Shown: positions 1 to 5,821 of the stretch, piece by piece
Layout of the letters: every line of letters starts with the position of its first letter
How positions within the stretch are numbered: the stretch's first letter is position 1
From: Cytophagaceae bacterium
GTDB taxonomy: Bacteria; Bacteroidota; Bacteroidia; Cytophagales; Flexibacteraceae
Direction of reading: 5' to 3'
Assembly: GCA_027485575.1 (NCBI GenBank)
Contig: JAIXQU010000027.1
Coordinates: 1-32,490, forward strand
DNA: 32,490 nucleotides
Notes under the pieces: generated by a model
The model's database searches: none
What the model saw: the letters and a program-made list of their open reading frames with translations, nothing else
What the model was told of the DNA's origin: nothing
Made by a program: the position numbers and the translations under genes

Positions 1-44
1 ATTTCTTCTAAAATTTCACTTACTTGCTGCTGTGTAAATCTCAT
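1..44 (-). CDS. Possible IS256-type transposase, N-terminal fragment
   Basis: An ATG at 42-44 opens a frame reading MRFTQQQVSEILEE that runs off the left edge of the window. The fragment is too short to identify by itself. The call rests on context: about 75 bases upstream lies a sequence resembling the outer end of IS256 (Mutator) family elements, and the transposase of that family starts at about this distance from its terminal repeat. The neighbouring gene is a pseudogene, which fits a mobile element beside it. It could equally be an unrelated gene. This is inference; the reading frame itself is seen. Confidence 0.35.
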   Translation of the reverse strand, partial: MRFTQQQVSEILEE

Positions 45-90
45 GGTATATGCTTTTAAAATTTGTCGATTCGAAAATCGTAAACTTTTG

Positions 91-120
91 AGCTTTACAC
101 ACTTTTTTGAACAGTATCCC
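91..120 (-). mobile_element. IS256-like terminal inverted repeat (one end)
   Basis: On the minus strand this reads GGGATACTGTTCAAAA followed by a run ending in GTGTGTAAA. IS256-family ends typically carry a CTGTTCA or similar start followed by a TGTGTAAA box. Only one end is inside the window, so neither the partner repeat nor the target duplication can be checked. Confidence 0.4.
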
Positions 121-132
121 GCATCAAGTGTC

Positions 133-162
133 GTCCGGGATGCCCTTCGGAACATTCCGGAC
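133..162. repeat. GC-rich hairpin with TTCG loop
   Basis: Arms GTCCGGGATG (133-142) and CATTCCGGAC (153-162) pair with a single G-T wobble. They enclose a C-TTCG-G sequence, which as RNA would be an extra-stable UUCG tetraloop. The hairpin sits between the IS-like end and the FISUMP remnant, and its composition differs from the AT-rich surroundings. It could belong to the mobile element or to an intergenic repeat. Confidence 0.5.
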
Positions 163-637
163 AGCGAAAGGATTTGTATTGGTTTCTATCAATATCTGTA
201 ACCCCTGCACCATTGCTGAATATGGATGGTTTATTGGTAAAAAGGTCTTCTCATCACCATAAATCAATCCCTTAGTGCTTACTACATAAGCCCTGATTTA
301 GTATTTGGTATTGGCTTCAAGAAATCTAAGTTGACTATTAAATTTATTTAAAAATCTATATGCTTCTTTGGTGGAAAAATCAGCAGTATCAGGGCTGGGG
401 GAAGTATTCCAACAAACTCCGCAATGAATAATACCAATTTTAGCCCCAGGATTAGTTTCAATGGTTCCACCACTGACACCAAAGTAACTTGTTACAAGTA
501 AAACATCTGTAGTAATAACTTTTAATAGGCTACGTTCGGTGTCCTTTTTACATCCATCAAAAAGCACTAAAATCAGGAAAAATGAATATTGAAAAAAGGG
601 TTTGCAATCTTTTAGATATTGGATTATTGAAAATCAT
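163..637 (-). pseudogene. FISUMP/fibronectin-type lipoprotein, degraded
   Basis: The intact stretch (stop at 298-300) reads a fibronectin-like repeat common in Bacteroidota FISUMP lipoproteins: GGTIETNPGAKI, then CGVCWNTSPSPDTADFST, then LEANTKY. Directly after the TAA at 298-300 the same frame continues IRAYVVSTKGLIYGDEKTF, the normal end of this repeat, so the stop replaces the second Tyr of a YYIRAY-type motif. One base of shift near 235-245 then gives NKPSIFSNGAGVTDIDRNQYK, the usual start of a FISUMP domain, which breaks off. At the N-terminus the frame reads SFFLILVLFDGC, a lipoprotein signal peptide, but it has no ATG: an ATG at 635-637 is one base out of frame, with a T-run between. 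At least two lesions are certain. The original product was probably a surface lipoprotein. Confidence 0.75.
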
Positions 638-788
638 TTTAAAAAAATAAGCACAAATGTAGATGATAATAAGACAAAGTAGGGATGTTGGCTTACCAGG
701 AAATTTTTGGGTTTTTTTGCAAAAAATATTGATTCCTTAGAGTTAGTGAAGCGCTCTTAGGAATTTTATAGAATGTCTCTAATAATTT

Positions 789-1130
789 TTACTCAATCTC
801 AAGATGAAGCTGGAGTGCCTTTTTTATCGCTGGCGAAAAACTGCCAGGTAGTTTTCCAATCTTTTTTACAAGTCTTTGCTTGTCTAAAGTACGGATCTGG
901 TCTGCTTTCGCTTTGGAGTCTTTGGGCAGATTTGCTATGCCTTTGGGAAGGAAAACCTCGAAATCAGCCATAAAAGCTGTATTTGAGGTGATGGGCAAAA
1001 CACTTATAACAGTATTGAACTTGTTGTTTTTGTTATTTGATACCACCAATACCGGTCTGGTCTTTTGAATTTCAGAACCAACAGTTGGGTCCAGGGCTGC
1101 CAGCCATATTTCCAGACGTTTAATATTCAT
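789..1130 (-). CDS. MazF/PemK-like toxin endoribonuclease
   Basis: This 113-residue protein has the layout of the MazF/PemK/CcdB-fold toxins. It starts MNIKRLEIWLAALDPTVGSEIQKTRPVLVVSN, containing the family's G-x-E-x-x-K-x-R-P-V-L-V-V-S motif, then a serine/threonine-rich strand around VLPITSNT, and a C-terminal helix of the R-x-L-x-K-x-R type (RTLDKQRLVKKIG). Known family members cleave mRNA and are neutralised by a cognate antitoxin. The ATG overlaps the end of the upstream small gene by 11 bases, the usual antitoxin-toxin arrangement, so the two are probably co-translated. The length is normal and no lesion is visible. Cleavage specificity cannot be read from the sequence. Confidence 0.85.
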   Translation of the reverse strand: MNIKRLEIWLAALDPTVGSEIQKTRPVLVVSNNKNNKFNTVISVLPITSNTAFMADFEVFLPKGIANLPKDSKAKADQIRTLDKQRLVKKIGKLPGSFSPAIKKALQLHLEIE

Positions 1131-1338
1131 TTTCCCAGCCTTCGAGATCTATGGCTTGAAATTCCTTTACAAGTTCTTTGTTTTCAATTGCTGCCAACTT
1201 GTACTGGTTATTCAGGGACTTGCTGTTCTTACCCCTCTTTTCAATAGCCGTAATTTCCAATTCTTTTCCTACCATTTCGGCTGGTATTTCAAAATCGACC
1301 CTACGAGAGGTGGATATGATGGTGGTGCGGAGTGTCAT
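1120..1338 (-). CDS. Antitoxin partner of the MazF-like toxin
   Basis: This is a 72-residue acidic protein starting MTLRTTIISTSRRVDFEIPAEMVGKELEI. The N-terminal half could form a short DNA-binding strand region, and the C-terminal part (LVKEFQAIDLEGWENEY) is charged and flexible, as is usual for the toxin-binding tail of type II antitoxins. It shows no obvious full-length MazE match, so the call depends mainly on position: it lies directly upstream of, and overlaps, the MazF-like gene. A longer reading from a TTG at 1354-1356 is possible, but the ATG at 1336-1338 is preferred. By analogy with other pairs, the complex may repress its own promoter upstream of 1338. Confidence 0.65.
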   Translation of the reverse strand: MTLRTTIISTSRRVDFEIPAEMVGKELEITAIEKRGKNSKSLNNQYKLAAIENKELVKEFQAIDLEGWENEY

Positions 1339-1497
1339 GATTTTATTTTTATTCAAATGTAGATGTTTTGGTTGGATATTAGAACAACCTTATTAACAGA
1401 GGAAGAGGTTAGGAAAGATACGTAAGGTTTCGTTTGTGCGTTAACGATCCAAGAGGTTTAGAACCATCGTCGATGTTTGGAGGAAGGTTTCCGGATG

Positions 1498-1590
1498 GCT
1501 GCGGGCCGGATAGAAGTGAAAAGCCCACAGGCCATGAGGTACGAAATGGCCGGGGACTTGAAACGAATAGCCGGAATTTCCCGCCCAAAT
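1498..1590. other. GC-rich structured intergenic element
   Basis: The 396 bases between the antitoxin and paaZ hold no credible gene, but this part is much richer in GC and foldable. GGCCAT (1530-1535) pairs with ATGGCC (1546-1551). The stem extends through CCC/GGG and AAG/CTT with small bulges, and an outer GCGGG (1501-1505) can pair with CCCGC (1580-1584). It may be a dispersed intergenic repeat, a small RNA or a leader upstream of paaZ. The sequence alone does not separate these. Confidence 0.45.
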
Positions 1591-1734
1591 ACTTATTATT
1601 CAGGAATTTAATATGGCTTTCTATTGGAAGTTCATATTTCTAATTTTGGAAAGCTTTTACATTTTCTTTTTCTGTTTTCAGTAAATCAACCAACTTTGAA
1701 CCTGATTCCTGGAACGGGAATTTTTACACCGATT

Positions 1735-4227
1735 ATGAACCAATTAGGAAATTATATTACCGGAAGCTGGGTGCCCAGCGAGGCGGATGGGACGCCACTT
1801 TTTAATGCTGTGACGGGCGATGTGGTGGCAGTGGCGACCAAACAAAAGCTTGATTTTGAATCGATTCTGGCGTATGGCAGGCAGAAAGGCGGGCCGGTTT
1901 TGCGGAAAATGACTTTTCAGCAGCGGGGTGAAATGCTCAAAAAGCTGGCCATGTATCTGACCAAAAGGAAGGAGGCGTACTATGAGATTAGCTACCTGAC
2001 GGGGGCGACAAGAATTGACAGTTGGATAGATATTGAGGGGGGATTTGGGAATTTGTTTGCGAATGCTTCGCTGCGGAAAAATTTTCCCAACCAGACTTTT
2101 CATGTGGATGGCGACCCTGTGGATTTGTCACGGGGTGGGGCGTTTATGGGGCATCATATTATGGTGCCAAAGGAGGGTGTGGCCATTCATATCAATGCGT
2201 TTAATTTTCCGATTTGGGGCATGCTGGAAAAGTGTGCTGTGAATTGGATGGCAGGTGTGCCTGCGGTGGTAAAGCCCGCAACCTCAACTTCTTACCTGAC
2301 CGAAGTGGTGGTCCGGGATATCATTGCTTCGGGAATTTTGCCAGAAGGGGCGCTGCAATTGATTTGCGGGCCGGCCAGGAATATTCTGGATTTTACAATG
2401 TCGCAGGATGTGGTAACTTTCACAGGTTCAGCCACTACGGGACGGATGCTGAAAGCCCATCCGAGGATTTTGGATGAATCGGTGCCATTTAATATGGAGG
2501 CAGATTCGCTGAATTGTTCTATTCTGGGATTGGATGCCAGGCCTGGAAGTCCTGAATTTGATCTTTTTGTGAAGGAGGTGAAAAAGGAAATGACGGTGAA
2601 ATGCGGGCAAAAATGTACTGCCATTCGCCGGATAATGGTGCCTGAAGCATATGTGGAAGATGTGCAAATAGCTTTGGGAAAAGAACTTGCAAAAACGGTG
2701 ATTGGCAATCCGAATTTGAAGGAAGTGCGGATGGGTTCGCTGGTGAGTCTGGAGCAGGTGAGTGAGGTGCGAAGTCGGGTGCAGGAACTGGCCAAAACGG
2801 CTCAGATTGTGTATGGCAATCTGGATAAGGTAGATGTGATGGGTGCAGATTCTGTGAAAGGTGCCTTTTTGAGTCCGATTTTGTTGCTGGAAATGGACCC
2901 GTTTAAAAATACAGCGGTGCATGATGTGGAGGCATTTGGGCCAGTGAGCACAATAATGCCATATAAAAATACGGAAGAAGCGGTGGAATTGGCCAAAATG
3001 GGAAAAGGTTCCTTGTGTTGTTCTATTGCCACTTTTGATGACCAGATTGCCAGGGAATTTGTGTTGGGTGCCGCCAGTCACCACGGCCGGATTTTGGTTT
3101 TGAACCGTGAAAATGCCAAGGTGAGTACTGGTCACGGTTCGCCTTTGCCAACCTTGGTGCATGGTGGTCCGGGAAGAGCCGGTGGGGGAGAAGAGATGGG
3201 TGGCATGCGGGGCGTGAAACACTATTTGCAGCGTTGCGCCATTCAGGGAACTCCGACTACAATTACCGAGATTACAGGCATTTTTCAAGCAGGAGCGAAG
3301 TACAAGGAAGCGGAACAGCATCCTTTTAAATATCATTTTGAGGACATTCAGGCGGGTATGTCGCTAACCACGCACAAGCGAACGGTTACAGATTCAGACA
3401 TCATCAATTTTGCGAACCTGAGTTGGGACCATTTTTATGCGCACACGGATATAACTTCGCTGGAAGGCAGTATTTTTGAGAAAAGGGCTGCGCATGGATA
3501 TTTCATTTTGTCGGCAGCGGCTGGTCTTTTTGTGTATCCGAACAAAGGTCCGGTGGCGGCCAATTATGGATTGGAAGATTGCCGGTTTGTGCGTCCGATT
3601 TACCACAACGACACCATTTATGTGCGCCTGACCTGCAAAGAAAAAGTGGAGCGGGACAGCAAAGGAAAGGAGTTTCCATCTGGCGTGGTGAAGTGGTTTG
3701 TGGAGGTTTTTGATCAGGACGATGAACTGGTGGCTGTGGCTACCATCCTGACTTTGGTGCAGAAAAAATCTCCGTTTATGGAGTTTACCAAGGCCAATAT
3801 TTTGGCAGCCATTTCAAAACTAAAGGATTCCAGCAAAGCCAACTGGGGATTGATGGGTCCGCAACATATGGTGGAGCATTTGATTTTTCATTTCCAGACG
3901 GCAATGGGTCAGATTGAAACTGCGGTGGTTACACCAGAAGACAGGTTGGAAAAATGGCAGGATTCTTTGTGGAACTTTATCCCGATGCCACAGGAGTTTA
4001 AACATCCGAAACTAAATCCGGAAGCGGCTATGCCTTTGGTTTATTCCAATTTGGCAGAGGCAAAAATGGAATTGGAAAAGGCGTTTGATGCGTATCAGGC
4101 TTATTTTAAGGCCAATCCGGTAGCCAAAAATCCAAATGCGGTGTTTGGGCCATTGGATAAAACTCATTGGGATTTGTTGGGCAGGAAGCATTGTGACCAC
4201 CATTTTCGGCAGTTTGGGTTGGTGTAG
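1735..4227 (+). CDS. paaZ: PaaZ-type aldehyde dehydrogenase/MaoC hydratase with extra C-terminal domain
   Basis: This 830-residue protein matches PaaZ, which opens the oxepin-CoA ring and oxidises the resulting semialdehyde in phenylacetate breakdown. Residues 1-~520 are the aldehyde dehydrogenase; the catalytic Glu255 (in NMEADSLN) and Cys294 (in GQKCTAIRR) are present. Residues ~540-680 are the MaoC (R)-hydratase; Asp565 and His570 lie in DHFYAH, matching the catalytic pair of E. coli PaaZ. Residues ~682-830 have no counterpart in the 681-residue E. coli enzyme. They resemble DinB/DUF1569 four-helix proteins, with possible metal-binding histidines in GPQHMVEH and CDHHFRQFGL. The ATG at 1735 is chosen because MNQLGNYITGSW aligns with the E. 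coli start; a longer reading from 1624 adds unrelated residues. No other paa genes are nearby. Codons are visibly richer in G and C at third positions than in most neighbours, which may indicate transfer. Confidence 0.93.
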   Translation: MNQLGNYITGSWVPSEADGTPLFNAVTGDVVAVATKQKLDFESILAYGRQKGGPVLRKMTFQQRGEMLKKLAMYLTKRKEAYYEISYLTGATRIDSWIDIEGGFGNLFANASLRKNFPNQTFHVDGDPVDLSRGGAFMGHHIMVPKEGVAIHINAFNFPIWGMLEKCAVNWMAGVPAVVKPATSTSYLTEVVVRDIIASGILPEGALQLICGPARNILDFTMSQDVVTFTGSATTGRMLKAHPRILDESVPFNMEADSLNCSILGLDARPGSPEFDLFVKEVKKEMTVKCGQKCTAIRRIMVPEAYVEDVQIALGKELAKTVIGNPNLKEVRMGSLVSLEQVSEVRSRVQELAKTAQIVYGNLDKVDVMGADSVKGAFLSPILLLEMDPFKNTAVHDVEAFGPVSTIMPYKNTEEAVELAKMGKGSLCCSIATFDDQIAREFVLGAASHHGRILVLNRENAKVSTGHGSPLPTLVHGGPGRAGGGEEMGGMRGVKHYLQRCAIQGTPTTITEITGIFQAGAKYKEAEQHPFKYHFEDIQAGMSLTTHKRTVTDSDIINFANLSWDHFYAHTDITSLEGSIFEKRAAHGYFILSAAAGLFVYPNKGPVAANYGLEDCRFVRPIYHNDTIYVRLTCKEKVERDSKGKEFPSGVVKWFVEVFDQDDELVAVATILTLVQKKSPFMEFTKANILAAISKLKDSSKANWGLMGPQHMVEHLIFHFQTAMGQIETAVVTPEDRLEKWQDSLWNFIPMPQEFKHPKLNPEAAMPLVYSNLAEAKMELEKAFDAYQAYFKANPVAKNPNAVFGPLDKTHWDLLGRKHCDHHFRQFGLV

Positions 4228-4453
4228 GATTGGTAATTAGTTTTGAGTTTGAATTTTTTGTTGGATTTCTGTAATGAAAATTTGTTTGGGATAATTTACT
4301 TGAATGCATCCTGAAAAGTGAAAATAGGGTAGGTTTAAATAAAAAGATGCCAATGTTTAATTGAAAACAAGGTTGAGAAAAAAGTGAAATCGCGATAATT
4401 ACTGTTTTGGTATTTAAATTATGAAAAGAAAATTTCTAACAAAATTTAAGCAA

Positions 4454-4488
4454 AAAAAAGGCCTTGAAATATTATCAAGGCCTTTTTT
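4454..4488. terminator. Bidirectional rho-independent terminator
   Basis: Perfect 14-base arms AAAAAAGGCCTTGA (4454-4467) and TCAAGGCCTTTTTT (4475-4488) enclose a 7-base loop. It stands between paaZ and the convergent Bor-like gene and has a T run on either strand, so it can serve both. The rest of 4228-4453 shows no recognisable feature. Confidence 0.85.
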
Positions 4489-4504
4489 GAAATTTTTGAG
4501 AATA

Positions 4505-4765
4505 TTAGTTTCCTTTTGAAACCCTCACTTTTTGAGATTTTAAACCTAAAAGATAAGAGCCAACACCTGAAATTAGAATATCTCCAAAGCTGTTGGTTGT
4601 TCTTACAGTATAATTTGTTGCACCATCCGCAAGTTCCTTAGAATCTACTTTGTTTGAAGGAAGAGCTCCATAGAACAAGTACCATTGTTTCTTTTTTTCA
4701 TCGTATTGACCTGGTTTGCCGTTTCCTTTTCCACTAGTACCAACGGAGTGCGTAATTGCATTGCA
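4505..4765 (-). pseudogene. Bor-like lipoprotein gene lacking its 5' end
   Basis: The frame ending at 4505-4507 reads KKQWYLFYGALPSNKVDS, then KELADGATNYTVRTTNSFGD, followed by a short tail. This is the core of the Bor family (lambda Bor-like outer-membrane lipoproteins, widespread in Bacteroidota), with the usual W-Y-x-x-x-G-x-x-P and x-x-A-x-Y-x-x-x-T-x-x-S-F patterns. Reading upstream, similarity ends at CNAITHSVG, where the lipid-attachment Cys is expected. Beyond that the frame passes into a palindromic element with no ATG, GTG or TTG before an in-frame TAG at 4799-4801. The signal peptide and start have therefore been lost. Too short for most gene callers. The family match is from recall of its pattern. 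Confidence 0.6.
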
Positions 4766-4860
4766 AGGTTTCGTTTTCCAAAGTGGCGATATGGCGGACT
4801 AAGAAGCACTGAACTTTCAGTTTACCACTAAACCCGCCATAGCGCTGTTAGGGGCTTATT
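4740..4860 (-). repeat. attC-like palindromic tail of a possible gene cassette
   Basis: On the minus strand, directly after the stop codon of the small lipoprotein gene, comes CCCTAACAGCGC. An 8-base arm CCGCCATA (4834-4841, plus strand) pairs with TATGGCGG (4790-4797) and extends through GCG/CGC beyond a mismatch. About 115 bases on, the element ends with CGTTGG, whose GTTGG can pair with CTAAC. Integron attC sites have this arrangement: an inverse core ending in AAC after the gene, a palindromic body and a core starting with GTT. The fit to RYYYAAC/GTTRRRY is imperfect and no integrase is in the window. Confidence 0.4.
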
Positions 4861-5313
4861 TTATTTATTCAGTTTCCCAAGTCTTGCTTTTGTTTTTACA
4901 GTCGTAGTTTTGATTAGGAAGCCAATACCCAAAATTGGTTTAAATACTTTTGTTTCGTACTGAGGATAAAAGACAACATCATAACCAGGATTGCTATTTA
5001 TCAATTCGTAAAGTGAATAATTTGCTGTTTTATCAGAAACAAAATTACCAATCACAGGGATACTTGCTAAACTTATCGCTGCCGCACCTCCCTCAACTAC
5101 ACCAGTTTTTTTTGTAAATATTCTTTCGAAATCGATACCAAGTATTTTAGTACAAGAGGCTTCAGCAGTTACCTGCTCTGATAATGAAAAATCACTTTTG
5201 TTTAGATCTACTCTTGTATTTGGCTCTCTCATACTATGATTAAGTGTTGTACAACTTGTGGATGCTGCAATTACTGCTACAAACATTACCATATTTATAA
5301 TTAATCTTTTCAT
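4861..5313 (-). CDS. Small Bacteroidota lipoprotein of unknown function
   Basis: This 150-residue protein begins MKRLIINMVMFVAVIAASTSC, a lipoprotein signal peptide with attachment Cys21. The mature part has NTRVDLNKSDFSLSEQVTAE, a glycine/alanine-rich hydrophobic stretch (GGAAAISLASIPVIGNFVSD) and a C-terminal half reading YELINSNPGYDVVFYPQYET, followed by a GIGFLIKTTTVKTKARLGKL segment. I recognise the pattern as a conserved uncharacterised Bacteroidota family, not as a known function. The start at 5313 is chosen because the signal peptide begins there; a longer frame to 5415 adds a highly charged unlikely N-terminus. It probably sits in the periplasmic leaflet of the inner or outer membrane. 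The gene is followed at once by the attC-like tail and is isolated from its neighbours, as a mobile cassette would be. Confidence 0.75.
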   Translation of the reverse strand: MKRLIINMVMFVAVIAASTSCTTLNHSMREPNTRVDLNKSDFSLSEQVTAEASCTKILGIDFERIFTKKTGVVEGGAAAISLASIPVIGNFVSDKTANYSLYELINSNPGYDVVFYPQYETKVFKPILGIGFLIKTTTVKTKARLGKLNK

Positions 5314-5821
5314 TTTTTTGCGTAGTCGCCACCTTTGTTTGTTTATTTTCCGTTTTTTTAAGTGGGTTCTGGACTCCACTTTTTGTATTTCTTTGCTGTC
5401 ACTATGGGTGGTCAACCCTTTGGCTTCCGCAGACCGTTTTGGATTTTAAACTTGCCCACAATTAACTAATAAGCAAGTAGTGTCTAAAACTAACTAGAAT
5501 TGAATAAGTCATTTCATTTTTTGACTTTTCTGACTTCTGTCGGCAATACTATGGCAAATCTTACACCACTCCAAATTTTTTTTATTTAGTTTTAAAAAGT
5601 CTTTTTACTTAAAAAAACACCAGTGCGTATTAAATTTTCAGATTTACAAGAGCATTTGTTTTTTTGTAATTCCGTTCGCTGAAGCTTCACAAAAACCTTC
5701 CTTACATATAAAATCTAACCAATCTGTACAAGATTTCGGAGGAAACCATAAGGCCATTTAAATACCAGGTTTCAAATACAGGAAAGCATCCCATTAAAGT
5801 TCGTCTCTTGCCAAAGGACTC
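5314..5821. other. Long intergenic stretch without recognised genes
   Basis: About 500 bases between the lipoprotein start and the nagB stop contain only short frames that look accidental, and no clear terminator or RNA gene. It must hold the promoter of the lipoprotein gene, but no convincing TAnnTTTG box was found. Confidence 0.5.

Noticed and set aside
773-1247. Three short plus-strand frames opposite the MazF gene
   Set aside because: Shadows of the toxin-antitoxin genes, which have clear family motifs and proper spacing.
1434-1643. 69-residue open frame on the plus strand over the GC-rich element
   Set aside because: No family pattern, and the underlying bases form nested hairpins; the structure explains the region better than coding.
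1624-1734. Upstream extension of paaZ to 1624
   Set aside because: MNQLGNYITGSW at 1735 aligns with the E. coli PaaZ start; the 37 extra residues show no family match.
2428-3336. 302-residue open frame on the minus strand
   Set aside because: It lies entirely opposite paaZ, has a low-complexity His/Cys/Phe-rich composition and matches no family; it is a shadow of the GC-rich third positions.
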